Shown here: one piece after another, positions 55,085-63,530 of the stretch | How positions within the stretch are numbered: the stretch's first letter is position 1 | How the letters are laid out: the number at the start of each line of letters is the position of its first letter | DNA from: an uncultured Oscillospiraceae bacterium | GTDB lineage: Bacteria > Bacillota > Clostridia > Oscillospirales > Oscillospiraceae | Length of the DNA stretch: 64,000 nt | NCBI GenBank assembly: GCA_944385365.1 | Contig: CALWWW010000001.1 | Location: forward strand, 166,941-230,940 | Reading direction: 5' to 3' | Made by a program: the position numbers and the translations under genes | The notes under the pieces: generated by a model | The model's database searches: none | What the model was told of the DNA's origin: nothing | What the model saw: only the letters and a program-made list of their open reading frames with translations

Positions 55085-55265
55085 ATAGGACCCCTCCTTA
55101 CGCCGCATTTCCGCGGCAATGACCATAGTATCTGCACCCGGCGGCATTTTATCGCTTCCCGGGAAATATCCGCCGGTCCCTTTTTTTCCACTATAGACGA
55201 ACCGGCGGAAAATTGCAAGAACATGGGGGGAATTTGTCCCATGGAGGAAAAAAGAAAATTCCCTA

Positions 55266-55294
55266 TTGACATCGTCGCATTGCTGTGGTAAATT
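55266..55294 (+). promoter_or_regulatory. Promoter of the T-box/trpB transcript
   Basis: TTGACA (55266-55271), 17-bp spacer, TAAATT (55289-55294). Confidence 0.8.
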
Positions 55295-55299
55295 ACAAC

Positions 55300-55577
55300 C
55301 AGACAAACCGTTGAGAAAGCGTAAGTACCGCAGTTTCAACTCTTCAGAGAGCCGCCGGGTGGTGTGAGGCGGTGAGGGCGACTGATGGGAATGGGCTTTT
55401 GAGGGCAAGCCGAACCCCCTGGCAGTAGGCGAGCCGGAGAGGCACTCCGTTACCAACAGCAGCGTATGTTAGTACGCACAGAGTGGGCGCACTGCGCCAA
55501 GCCGGGTGGCACCGCAAGAGGTTCGTCTCTTGTCCCAGCAATGAACGTTTATTCATTGGGGACAGGGGCGTTTTTTT
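55300..55577 (+). promoter_or_regulatory. T-box leader, probably tryptophan-specific
   Basis: Stem I begins GAGAAAGCGTAAGTACC with the loop-E AGUA; its 3' side has GGGAATGG, placing a UGG (Trp) specifier after GAA. The T-box sequence CGGGTGGCACCGC (55503-55515) and an intrinsic terminator (55532-55563 with T run 55571-55577) follow. Uncharged tRNA-Trp should favour the antiterminator and turn the gene on. Confidence 0.92.
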
Positions 55578-55617
55578 ATACCTTTTCCCCTTCCCCCACA
55601 GAAAGGAGCCAACTACC

Positions 55618-56994
55618 ATGTCCGACATCCACACCATCCCCTATAAAATCTACCTGGAAGAGCACGAGATGCCCAAGGCCTGGTATAACGTGCGGGCTGA
55701 CATGAAGAACAAGCCCGCCCCCCTGCTGCATCCGGGCACCCATCAGCCCATGACCGCCGCCGACCTGGAGCCCGTGTTCTGCAAGGAGCTGGTGCAGCAG
55801 GAACTGGACGACGTCACCCCCTATATCGACATTCCCCAGGAGATTCGGGACTTTTATAAGATGTACCGTCCGTCTCCCCTGGTCCGGGCCTACTGCCTGG
55901 AGGAAAAGCTCCAGACACCGGCCAAAATCTATTACAAGTTTGAGGGCAACAACACCTCGGGCAGCCACAAGCTGAACTCCGCCATTGCCCAGGCCTACTA
56001 CGCCAAAAAGCAGGGCCTCAAGGGCGTGACCACTGAGACCGGCGCCGGTCAGTGGGGCACCGCGCTGAGCATGGCCTGTGCCTACCTGGGTCTGGACTGC
56101 CAGGTGTACATGGTCAAGTGCTCCTATGAGCAGAAGCCCTTCCGCCGGGAGGTCATGCGGACCTACGGCGCACAGGTGACGCCTTCCCCCTCCAACACCA
56201 CCGAGGTGGGCCGCAAGATTCTGGCCGAGCACCCCGGCACCAGCGGTTCCCTGGGCTGCGCCATCTCCGAGGCCGTGGAAGCCGCTTCCAATCAAGAGGG
56301 TTACCGCTACGTTCTGGGTTCCGTTTTGAACCAGGTGCTGCTCCATCAGAGCATCATCGGCCTGGAGACCAAGGCGGCCCTGGATAAGTACAACATTACC
56401 CCCGATATCATCATCGGCTGCGCCGGCGGCGGTTCCAACCTGGGCGGTCTGATCTCTCCCTTTGCCGGTGAGATGCTCCGGGGCGAGAAGCAGTACCGGA
56501 TCATCGCCGTGGAGCCCGCCTCCTGCCCCAGCCTGACCCGCGGCAAGTACGCCTATGACTTCTGCGACACCGGCATGGTGACACCCCTGGCCAAGATGTA
56601 CACCCTGGGCAGCAACTTTATCCCCTCGGCCAGCCACGCCGGTGGTCTTCGCTACCACGGCATGAGCTCCACCGTAAGCCAGCTGTACCACGACGGCTTC
56701 CTGGAGGCCGTCTCCGTGGAACAGACCAAGGTCTTTGAAGCCGCCACCTATTTCGCCAAGGTGGAAGGCATTCTGCCCGCTCCCGAATCCAGCCATGCCA
56801 TCCGCGTTGCCATGGACGAGGCCATCAAGTGCCGTGAAACCGGCGAGGAAAAGACCATTATCTTCGGTCTCACCGGTACCGGCTACTTTGATATGGTGGC
56901 CTATCAGCGGTTCAACGACGGCGAAATGACCGACCGCATCCCCACCGATGAGGAGCTGGCTGCCAGTCTGGCCCAGCTGCCCAAGGTGGACTGA
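55618..56994 (+). CDS. trpB: TrpB2-type tryptophan synthase beta chain
   Basis: 458-residue PLP enzyme joining indole and serine to tryptophan. It is longer than classical TrpB and has the TrpB2-type N-terminal extension. PLP Lys118 lies in NNTSGSHKLNSA; the phosphate-binding loop is GCAGGGSNLGG. No trpA follows, so it may salvage free indole, for example from gut contents. Expression is controlled by the Trp T-box. An AAAGGAG precedes the ATG. Confidence 0.93.
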   Translation: MSDIHTIPYKIYLEEHEMPKAWYNVRADMKNKPAPLLHPGTHQPMTAADLEPVFCKELVQQELDDVTPYIDIPQEIRDFYKMYRPSPLVRAYCLEEKLQTPAKIYYKFEGNNTSGSHKLNSAIAQAYYAKKQGLKGVTTETGAGQWGTALSMACAYLGLDCQVYMVKCSYEQKPFRREVMRTYGAQVTPSPSNTTEVGRKILAEHPGTSGSLGCAISEAVEAASNQEGYRYVLGSVLNQVLLHQSIIGLETKAALDKYNITPDIIIGCAGGGSNLGGLISPFAGEMLRGEKQYRIIAVEPASCPSLTRGKYAYDFCDTGMVTPLAKMYTLGSNFIPSASHAGGLRYHGMSSTVSQLYHDGFLEAVSVEQTKVFEAATYFAKVEGILPAPESSHAIRVAMDEAIKCRETGEEKTIIFGLTGTGYFDMVAYQRFNDGEMTDRIPTDEELAASLAQLPKVD

Positions 56995-57004
56995 ATTACA
57001 ACAA

Positions 57005-57038
57005 AACCGGCTGACAAATTTGTCAGCCGGTTATTTTT
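57005..57038. terminator. Terminator of trpB, overlapping the end of the XRE gene
   Basis: 12-bp stem (57005-57016 with 57021-57032) with a following T run on the plus strand. Confidence 0.9.
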
Positions 57039-57294
57039 TGCTTTTCTTTGTTTGCTCTGCCAGTTCGTCCATGCTGACGTCTAATGCTACGGAAATGCGA
57101 TAAAACGTGTCCAGTGAGAAATTGTAACCAACTTTTTCACTTTCGATTTGTCGCATAAAATCGTGGGAACGTCCTATCATTTCCGCCAATTCTGCCGCAG
57201 TCAGCCCTTTTTCCTGCCGATATCGTTTGATATTACGGCGAATCGTATTATAGATGTTGCCATCAAAAACGAGCGGTTGTACTTGTCTTTTCAT
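57031..57294 (-). CDS. XRE-family helix-turn-helix regulator
   Basis: 87 residues. The HTH covers NIKRYRQEKGLTAAELAEMIGRSHDFMRQIES with a C-terminal LDTFYRISVALDVSMDELAE. ATG at 57294 is preferred to the GTG four codons earlier for better spacing to AGGTGAT. The gene is more AT-rich than its neighbours, suggesting transfer. Two inverted operator-like sites flank its start, so it probably represses itself and the divergent surface-protein gene. Confidence 0.87.
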   Translation of the reverse strand: MKRQVQPLVFDGNIYNTIRRNIKRYRQEKGLTAAELAEMIGRSHDFMRQIESEKVGYNFSLDTFYRISVALDVSMDELAEQTKKSKK

Positions 57295-57360
57295 GTGAGC
57301 TATCACCTAACAAAATAGTAATGGAATATCCAACGGAAGTATGTTAGGTATTACCTCACA
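57294..57360. promoter_or_regulatory. Pair of operator-like sites between the XRE and RCC1 genes
   Basis: Two 19-bp sites in inverted orientation (57294-57312 and 57342-57360), alike at 16 of 19 positions. The second contains the palindrome AGGTA-T-TACCT. Centres are 48 bp apart. They flank the likely XRE promoter, and the second ends eight bases before the RCC1 -35 box. Confidence 0.65.
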
Positions 57361-57368
57361 AGACATTC

Positions 57369-57397
57369 TTGTACTTGTGAAATTTTTGTGCTAAAAT
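57369..57397 (+). promoter_or_regulatory. Promoter of the RCC1/SLH protein
   Basis: TTGTAC (57369-57374), 17-bp spacer, TAAAAT (57392-57397). Confidence 0.68.
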
Positions 57398-57453
57398 TGT
57401 CGTACAGCAACACAATTTCGCTGCAAGCTATATTTTAATTAGGAGGGGACACA

Positions 57454-59085
57454 ATGAAAAAACTACTATCTCTTGCGATGGCCTTGTTGTTATGCCTGGG
57501 GCTGGTTCTACCTGCTGCGGCGAGCGACACCGTATCAGTGGAGACGCCCACCACCATCAGCGTGGGCGGTATCGTCGCCGTCGTCCGCTCTGACGGCTCT
57601 CTGTGGGTCTGGGACCAGGATTTGGACGCTCAGGGGCGTGAGCAGGAGGGCATTTTTGTCAAATTCATGGACGATGTGGTTTCTGTCAGTACCAGCGTTA
57701 ACTGCAATGCTGCCATCAAAACCGATGGCTCCCTGTGGCTGTGGGGCAACCATGTTGTTCTGGGTGACGGGAGTCGTCCGACTCAGGTCCCCACACCGGT
57801 GAAGGTGATGGACAACGCAGCCGCCGTCCACTGCGACTCCATCATTGCCGTCATCAAGACCGATGGTTCCCTGTGGGCCTGGGGATATGAGAACAGCTCT
57901 GGCACTGTCGGAAATGGCACCACAGACCCCGTCCTGTTTCCTGCAAAAATTCTGGATGATGTAGTGGCCTTTAGCAGCAATTTTGGCAGCTCTGCTGCTA
58001 TCAAGAGCGATGGGTCACTTTGGATGTGGGGGCGCAATGACGATAATCAGCTGCTCAACGGATACCAAGGAAACGCCTCCATTAACTTGGGACCTATGGG
58101 CATTCAGCCTCTCCAAACCCTGCCAGTGAAAGTAATGGACGGTGTGACTGCTGTCAGCTGCGGCACCCAAGTCGCCGTCATCAAGGAGGACCAATCCTTG
58201 TGGATGTGGGGCGAGGCCAAGCTGGGAAACGGTAAACTCTACACCCAATCAGATGAACCGTTGAAGGTGATGGACGATGTAGCCGCCATATCCAGCAGTA
58301 ACGCCAATCTGGTGGTCAAGACCGACGGCACGCTTCTGTCCTGGGGTGAAAGCAGCTTTGGTGTAGTGGGACCTATGGGTTATACCTACACACCCGTCCA
58401 GTTGATGGACAATGTGGTGGACGTCAGCACCAATCTCCAGAGTGCCGCCCTACAGTCTGACGGCTCTCTCTGGCTATGGGGCTATGAGCTGCCTGGCGAG
58501 GCAGGCGTCTGGGGGGCATCCATGGGCGCAAGGCCTGCTACTCCTACAAAATTTTTCACCGGTGTGGCTGTTCCCACCCGCCCCTCCCCCACTGTAGCGG
58601 GCTTCTCAGATGTGCATGAGTCCGACTACTATGCCGACGCAGTCGTGTGGGCCAAGGAGACCGGCGTCACCGGCGGCACCTCCGCCACCACGTTTTCCCC
58701 TGGTTCTACCGTCACCCGCGCTCAGGCGGTGACGTTCCTGTGGCGCGCTGCCGGGTCGCCGGAGCCTGCCGCCGCAACGTCCCCCTTTACGGATGTGACA
58801 GATACCGGCGCTTACTATTATGATGCTGTACTGTGGGCCACGGAGCAGGGCATCACCGGCGGCGTTGGCAATAACCGGTTCAGCGTAGACGGCACACTGA
58901 CCTATGATCAGATGTTAGCCATGCTGTGCCGTGCCTCCGGTGATACGGCCACCGGTGACAACTGGTCTGCGGCGGCTGTTGCCTGGGCGAAAGAGCACGG
59001 TCTTACCAACGGTCTGAACTTCGGAGCCAAAAACAGCTGTCCCCGGTCCGATGTGGTCTACTGCTTGTGGAAACAGCTGGCATAA
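57454..59085 (+). CDS. Exported RCC1-repeat protein with C-terminal SLH domains
   Basis: 543 residues. Signal peptide about 1-24. Residues about 35-370 hold six or seven RCC1-type blades recognised by the repeated D-G-S-L-W-x-W-G preceded by A-x-I-K, an expected beta-propeller. Residues about 385-543 are SLH repeats (FSDVHESDYYADAVVWAKETGVTGGTS) that tether it to the wall. Surface adhesion or binding is likely. The ribosome site AGGAGGGG precedes the ATG. The divergent XRE regulator probably controls it. Confidence 0.88.
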   Translation: MKKLLSLAMALLLCLGLVLPAAASDTVSVETPTTISVGGIVAVVRSDGSLWVWDQDLDAQGREQEGIFVKFMDDVVSVSTSVNCNAAIKTDGSLWLWGNHVVLGDGSRPTQVPTPVKVMDNAAAVHCDSIIAVIKTDGSLWAWGYENSSGTVGNGTTDPVLFPAKILDDVVAFSSNFGSSAAIKSDGSLWMWGRNDDNQLLNGYQGNASINLGPMGIQPLQTLPVKVMDGVTAVSCGTQVAVIKEDQSLWMWGEAKLGNGKLYTQSDEPLKVMDDVAAISSSNANLVVKTDGTLLSWGESSFGVVGPMGYTYTPVQLMDNVVDVSTNLQSAALQSDGSLWLWGYELPGEAGVWGASMGARPATPTKFFTGVAVPTRPSPTVAGFSDVHESDYYADAVVWAKETGVTGGTSATTFSPGSTVTRAQAVTFLWRAAGSPEPAAATSPFTDVTDTGAYYYDAVLWATEQGITGGVGNNRFSVDGTLTYDQMLAMLCRASGDTATGDNWSAAAVAWAKEHGLTNGLNFGAKNSCPRSDVVYCLWKQLA

Positions 59086-59132
59086 TAAAGACCAGACAGG
59101 GAAATAACCGGCTAAGATAAGGTAAAGAACAC

Positions 59133-59172
59133 AAAAAACCGTTGCAGAACGTTCATTCTGCAACGGTTTTTT
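59133..59172. terminator. Bidirectional terminator
   Basis: 17-bp stem (59133-59149 with 59156-59172) between convergent genes. Confidence 0.92.
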
Positions 59173-59182
59173 ATCAAAAGAA

Positions 59183-59431
59183 TTAGCCGTTCTGGCTCTC
59201 GTCCAGCTCGCACAGGAAGCGGATCAGACGGGCCTCATCTTCCTTGCTGTCAGCGAACAGCTCCAGGGTATCGCCGGACTCCTCGATCAGGCGGCCGATG
59301 GCGATATACTGGGACATGGAGGACTTCAGGTTGAACACGTCGCCCTCCTGGGACTTCAGGTACACATCATGCTCGCACTCGTTAACAACCTGGGTGAACT
59401 TCTGCACGTCTTTGACATTGGTCAGTCTCAT
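59183..59431 (-). CDS. HPr-like protein lacking the phosphorylatable His
   Basis: 82 residues. The C-terminal two thirds (VYLKSQEGDVFNLKSSMSQYIAIGRLIEESGDTLELFADSKEDEARLIRFL) follows the HPr pattern N-x-K-S-x-M-x-x-x-L-G-x-x-x-G-D-x-I. The HARPA active-site motif is absent, so it cannot be a normal PTS carrier. It might bind a regulator, as Crh does. AAAGGAG lies before the ATG; it is monocistronic. Confidence 0.72.
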   Translation of the reverse strand: MRLTNVKDVQKFTQVVNECEHDVYLKSQEGDVFNLKSSMSQYIAIGRLIEESGDTLELFADSKEDEARLIRFLCELDESQNG

Positions 59432-59558
59432 AATTTTAAATCTCCTTTTGGATGTGATAGATAAACATGGATTTTCCGCCTACAGTATACCACAGCTATC
59501 GGGTATCATCAACGAAAATTGTGTCGTTTTACAAAAATTTTCCCCGCCTGTCGGGGAG

Positions 59559-59590
59559 AAAAAAGGACGAACCGTTTCGCGGTTCGTCCT
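59559..59590 (-). terminator. Terminator after rpsR
   Basis: 11-bp stem (59564-59574 with 59580-59590) with T-rich end on the minus strand. Confidence 0.88.
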
Positions 59591-59597
59591 CGATACC

Positions 59598-59831
59598 TTA
59601 TTCAGCCACGTAGGGCAGCAGGGCGATGTGCCGTGCACGCTTGATGGCAGTGGTCAGCTGACGCTGGTGAGCAGCGCAGGTGCCGGTGGTACGGCGGGGC
59701 AGAATCTTGCCGCGCTCGGACAGGAAGCGGCGCAGCTTGGCCGTATCCTTGTAATCGATCTGCGTGACCTTGTCCACACAGAAGCTGCAGACCTTTCTGC
59801 GCTTACGGGGACGCATTCTATCGTTAGCCAT
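59598..59831 (-). CDS. rpsR: Small ribosomal subunit protein bS18
   Basis: 77 residues with the typical [38 protein letters not shown] and the tail [11 protein letters not shown]. Binds 16S rRNA with bS6. Third gene of rpsF-ssb-rpsR. Confidence 0.97.
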   Translation of the reverse strand: MANDRMRPRKRRKVCSFCVDKVTQIDYKDTAKLRRFLSERGKILPRRTTGTCAAHQRQLTTAIKRARHIALLPYVAE

Positions 59832-59870
59832 GAGGAAACCTCCTTACTTCAAAGTCTTGTAGAAAAGGAA

Positions 59871-60500
59871 TCAGAAGGGCAGTTCGCTGTCATCATCCTC
59901 CATGATGGCGAAATCGCCGGGGGCCGCCGCCGGGGCCGGCTGTGCAGCCGGAGCGCCGTAATTGGGCTGACCGCCATAGTTGGGTTCGCCGCCAAAGGAC
60001 TGCTGACCGCCGAAGCCGGGATCACCGTAGCCGCCGCCGTAATTGGGCTGACCGCCATAGCCGGGAGCGCCGCCGTACTGGGGCGCACCGTAGCCCTGCT
60101 GGCCGCCTGCAAACGTCTGGCTGCCGCCATAGTTCTGCCCGCCGCCGTAACTCTGGGCAAATCCGTTGTCATTGTCCCGCTTGGAGTCGCCGAAATAGAC
60201 GTTGTCGGCAACGACTTCCGCGCTGCGGCGCTTGCCGCCCTCCTTGTCGGTCCAGTTGCGGATCTGCAGCCGTCCGGACACCACCGCCATGCGGCCCTTG
60301 GAGAAGTATTTGGAGACAAACTCCGCCGTGCCTCTCCAGGCGACAATATCGATGAAATCCGTCTCCTTCTCGCCGCCGTCGCGGCCGCCGAAATCGCGGT
60401 CTACCGCCAGGGAAAAGGAAGCCACCGCCACACCGGAACCGGTACGGCGCAGTTCGGGATCACGGGTCAGACGGCCCATGAGAACGATGTGATTCAGCAA
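59871..60500 (-). CDS. ssb: Single-stranded DNA-binding protein
   Basis: 209 residues. OB fold 1-105 (MLNHIVLMGRLTRDPELRRTGSGV), a Gly/Tyr/Gln-rich linker of repeated YGG-type units (about 115-195), longer than usual, and the protein-interaction tip DDDSELPF. Gene order confirms the replicative SSB. Confidence 0.97.
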   Translation of the reverse strand: MLNHIVLMGRLTRDPELRRTGSGVAVASFSLAVDRDFGGRDGGEKETDFIDIVAWRGTAEFVSKYFSKGRMAVVSGRLQIRNWTDKEGGKRRSAEVVADNVYFGDSKRDNDNGFAQSYGGGQNYGGSQTFAGGQQGYGAPQYGGAPGYGGQPNYGGGYGDPGFGGQQSFGGEPNYGGQPNYGAPAAQPAPAAAPGDFAIMEDDDSELPF

Positions 60501-60530
60501 TGAGAGCCCTCCTCTCGTAGGGGAAGCCGA

Positions 60531-60827
60531 TTAGGCCTCCAGAGCGGTGATCAGGGAACGCATAACGCCTTCAGTGATCTTGAACACACGGTCCAGCTCG
60601 GCGGGGAACTCGGGCTTGGCCTCGCAGGTCATCAGGACGTAGTAACCCTCGGTCAGGTCGTTGATGGGGTAGGCCAGCTTCCGCTTGCCCCACTCGTCGA
60701 TGCTGCTCAGCGTGCCATGGTCCTCGACAATGCCCTTGAACTTTTCCACAAGAGCCTGAATGCCCTCTTCGCCCACAGCGGGGTCGATGATATAGAGAAC
60801 CTCATACTTGCCAGTAATCTTTGCCAT
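60531..60827 (-). CDS. rpsF: Small ribosomal subunit protein bS6
   Basis: 98 residues: KYEVLYIIDPAVGEEGIQALVEKFKGIV and WGKRKLAYPINDLTEGYYVLM are diagnostic. First gene of the rpsF-ssb-rpsR operon. AGGAGGTG before the ATG. The 70-nt leader has a GCCGGCG/CGTCGGC hairpin that may be the bS6-bS18 autoregulatory site. Confidence 0.97.
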   Translation of the reverse strand: MAKITGKYEVLYIIDPAVGEEGIQALVEKFKGIVEDHGTLSSIDEWGKRKLAYPINDLTEGYYVLMTCEAKPEFPAELDRVFKITEGVMRSLITALEA

Positions 60828-60902
60828 GTTATTGCACCTCCTTATGGTCTAATGGCCGACGCGCCGCGCCGGCAAGGATGCCTGTGTTTCACAAGCTGTA
60901 CT

Positions 60903-60931
60903 ATTATACCCAAAATATTTTCCTTTGTCAA
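60903..60931 (-). promoter_or_regulatory. Consensus promoter of rpsF-ssb-rpsR
   Basis: Minus strand TTGACA (60931-60926), 17-bp spacer, TATAAT (60908-60903): perfect sigma-A consensus. Confidence 0.92.
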
Positions 60932-61091
60932 GGCATGTCCGTCAATTTTCCGGCGGTTTTTCCCTTTACGCATTCAGCAGAGAACTTATCGTCTGTGACA
61001 CGGTAAAAATCGTCTTATAACTGCTTTTCATCGCGCCGGAAAGCGTCTACAATAGAGGTATCCACCATTTGGAGAAAGCGAGGCGGCGGCC

Positions 61092-61340
61092 ATGGCCGAC
61101 AACCATTTTGACAACCGGGATCGGTTTACGGAGCTGGGCTTTGCCATTGCCTACTACCGCAAGCGGCGGGGTCTTTCCCAGGACCAGCTGGCCGAACGGG
61201 TGGGCATCAGCCGGCAGCACATGGGGGCCGTGGAGGCGCCCAACATGAACCGGGGCATCTCCCTGGAGCTGCTGTTCAACATCGCCACGGTGCTGAACAT
61301 CGAGCCCTATATGCTGTTGAAATTCAACCCGGAAAAATAG
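61092..61340 (+). CDS. XRE-family helix-turn-helix protein
   Basis: 82 residues: FAIAYYRKRRGLSQDQLAERVGISRQHMGAVEAPNM is the HTH, followed by a short helical end (LLFNIATVLNIEPYMLLKF). No sensor domain. The gene is convergent with an RluA gene. Targets unknown. Confidence 0.88.
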   Translation: MADNHFDNRDRFTELGFAIAYYRKRRGLSQDQLAERVGISRQHMGAVEAPNMNRGISLELLFNIATVLNIEPYMLLKFNPEK

Positions 61341-61354
61341 TAGTCTATCGTAAT

Positions 61355-61969
61355 CTAAGTCAGAAACTCCGCGAAGGGCAAACCGTCGGGCATTCGCTCG
61401 ACGGTTTTTTCCGTGCCATCGGGCAGGGGAAACGTCAGGCATACGGACCAGAGCCCCAGCGGCCCCTTGCCGCCGCCGTAGGGTCCATCGCCAACCAAGG
61501 ACAAGCCACGGGCGGCAAACTGGGCCCGGATTTGGTGGGTCCGGCCCGTCAGCAGCCGGACCCGCACCAGGGCCCGGCCCTCCCGCTCTGTCACCACCCG
61601 GTATTCCAGCGCCGCCTCCCGGACGCCCCGGCGCTTCCGGTCCACCACATACGTTTTGTTGCGCCGGGGATCGTGATACAGCAAATCCTCCAGCCGCCCC
61701 TCTGCCGTCTCCGGCACGCCGGTCAGCAGCGCGAGGTACTCCTTATGAACCCGGTTTTCCTGGATGGCTTTACCGTAAAAGGCCGCACTCTTGGCCGTCC
61801 GGGCGAAGAGCATGACCCCGGCAGCTGGCTTGTCCAGCCGGTGGACCGGGTAGATCTCGCCGCCCAGCTGCTGCCGCAGTACCTCCACCAGTCCCCCCTC
61901 CTGGGACGTCATGCCCGCCGGTTTGACGCACACCACCGCATCGTCGCTTTGCCACAGAATTTCGATCAT
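61355..61969 (-). CDS. RluA-family pseudouridine synthase
   Basis: 204 residues, without an S4 domain. Catalytic motif YPVHRLDKPAAGVMLFA with its Asp, and GRTHQIRAQFAARGLSLVGD. The start at 61969 follows GGAGGAG; a longer in-frame start at 62131 has none. Target uridine unknown; tRNA or 23S rRNA are possible. Confidence 0.9.
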   Translation of the reverse strand: MIEILWQSDDAVVCVKPAGMTSQEGGLVEVLRQQLGGEIYPVHRLDKPAAGVMLFARTAKSAAFYGKAIQENRVHKEYLALLTGVPETAEGRLEDLLYHDPRRNKTYVVDRKRRGVREAALEYRVVTEREGRALVRVRLLTGRTHQIRAQFAARGLSLVGDGPYGGGKGPLGLWSVCLTFPLPDGTEKTVERMPDGLPFAEFLT

Positions 61970-62104
61970 ACCCGCTCCTCCATTGCATTTTTCCCTCATC
62001 ATACCGCAGATCATAAAATTTTTCCACCCTTTTCCCCCTTGTACACCTGTGCAGGAAATAACCCATGATGCCCGACCTCTTTTGTACACTTTGCCCTCCA
62101 CCTG

Positions 62105-62151
62105 TTTAGATTGCGTTAACGGAGGGTGCATATCCGTTTAGATACCGTTAA
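62105..62151 (+). promoter_or_regulatory. Direct repeats upstream of the symporter gene
   Basis: TTTAGATTGCGTTAA (62105-62119) and TTTAGATACCGTTAA (62137-62151), 32 bp apart, on one face of the helix. An extended -10 TGG-TATGAT follows at 62177-62185. Likely activator or repressor sites. Confidence 0.5.
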
Positions 62152-62242
62152 GTCGATGGAATGCGGCAAACAGCTATGGTATGATTTAACTATGCAAGCG
62201 GCATCGGCTGCCGCTGCAAAAGAAAAGAGGAGGGTATGTTTT

Positions 62243-63466
62243 ATGAAGAAAAAGAAACTGAACCTCAGCGCCAAAATCTTTATTGGTATGGCGCTTGGTA
62301 TCGTGGCGGGCATTGCCTTCGTGGGTCACGGCGACTTTACGACGGCATATATCAAGCCTTTCGGTACCATTTACATCAACCTGCTGAAGCTGCTGGTGGT
62401 ACCGGTGGTCTTCCTGTCCATCACCGACGGCGTGGTGGCCTTGCAGGATATCAAGCGCGTGGGCAAAATCGGCGGCCGCACCTTTATTTATTATATGTGT
62501 ACCACCGCTGTGGCCGTGGTCATCGGTCTGTTTTTTGCCAATGTCTTCAAATCCACGTTCCCCCTGCTGGAAACGGCCGGTGTGGAATATGATGCGGCAT
62601 CCTCCAACGTTATGGAGACCATTGTGAACATCTTCCCCGACAACATCTGGAAAGCCTTCACCAATGCCAACATGCTGCAAGTCATCGTTATCGCCCTGTT
62701 CATCGGCACGGCCATTTTGCTGTCCGGCGAAAAGGGCCAGCGGATTGCCGGTCTGGTCAGCGATCTTTATGAAGTTATTATGAAAGTGATGATGATGATC
62801 ATCGGCCTGACGCCCATCGGCGTGTTCTGCCTCATGTGCGACGTGGTGGCTGTCAACGGTCCTTCCATCATCCAGTCCCTGGCCATTGTCATCGGCGTGG
62901 CCTACGCCGCCTATATCGTCCATGTGGTGGTGGTCTACGGCGCTTCTGTCCGCTTCCTCAGCGGCATGAGCCTGGGCAAGTTCTTCAAGGGTATCGCCCC
63001 CGCCATGATCTGCGCCTTTACCACCACATCCTCCAACGCCACGCTGCCCCTGAATCTGGAGTGCTGCAACAAGCTGGGCGCCAACCCCGATGTGTCCTCC
63101 TTTGTGCTGCCCCTGGGCGCCACCATCAACATGGACGGCACTGCCATTTATATGGGCGTCACCTCCGTGTTTATCGCGTCCTGCTACGGCATCGACCTGA
63201 CTATTTCCCAGATGGCCACCATCGTGCTGACGGCCACCCTGGCCTCCATCGGCACCGCCGGTGTCTCCGGCGCCGGTATGATCATGCTGGCCATGGTGCT
63301 GGAGAGCGTCAACGTGCCGGTGGCCGGTATCGCCCTGATTGCCGGTGTCGATAAAATCTTCGACATGGGCCGTACCACCCTGAACATCACCGGCGACGCC
63401 ACCTGTGCCATTTACGTCTCCAAGTGTGACGCCAAGGCCAACGCAAAAGCCAACGCCGCCAAATGA
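62243..63466 (+). CDS. Dicarboxylate/amino-acid:cation symporter (DAACS family)
   Basis: 407-residue membrane transporter of the GltP/DctA/SstT type, eight helices plus two re-entrant loops. Family motifs are TTSSNATLPLNLE in the first hairpin loop and INMDGTAIYMGVTSVFIA with the NMDGT sodium site. Substrate may be glutamate/aspartate, serine/threonine or C4-dicarboxylates. Start 62243 follows GAGGAGGG. It stands alone with putative operators upstream. Confidence 0.93.
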   Translation: MKKKKLNLSAKIFIGMALGIVAGIAFVGHGDFTTAYIKPFGTIYINLLKLLVVPVVFLSITDGVVALQDIKRVGKIGGRTFIYYMCTTAVAVVIGLFFANVFKSTFPLLETAGVEYDAASSNVMETIVNIFPDNIWKAFTNANMLQVIVIALFIGTAILLSGEKGQRIAGLVSDLYEVIMKVMMMIIGLTPIGVFCLMCDVVAVNGPSIIQSLAIVIGVAYAAYIVHVVVVYGASVRFLSGMSLGKFFKGIAPAMICAFTTTSSNATLPLNLECCNKLGANPDVSSFVLPLGATINMDGTAIYMGVTSVFIASCYGIDLTISQMATIVLTATLASIGTAGVSGAGMIMLAMVLESVNVPVAGIALIAGVDKIFDMGRTTLNITGDATCAIYVSKCDAKANAKANAAK

Positions 63467-63479
63467 CAAGCCATATACT

Positions 63480-63513
63480 AAAAAAAGAGCCCCTCCACGG
63501 AGGGACTCTTTTT
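63480..63513. terminator. Bidirectional terminator
   Basis: Stem of about 15 bp with one mismatch, flanked by A and T runs, between the convergent symporter and lipoprotein genes. Confidence 0.88.
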
Positions 63514-63530
63514 TGCTTATGGATACGAAA

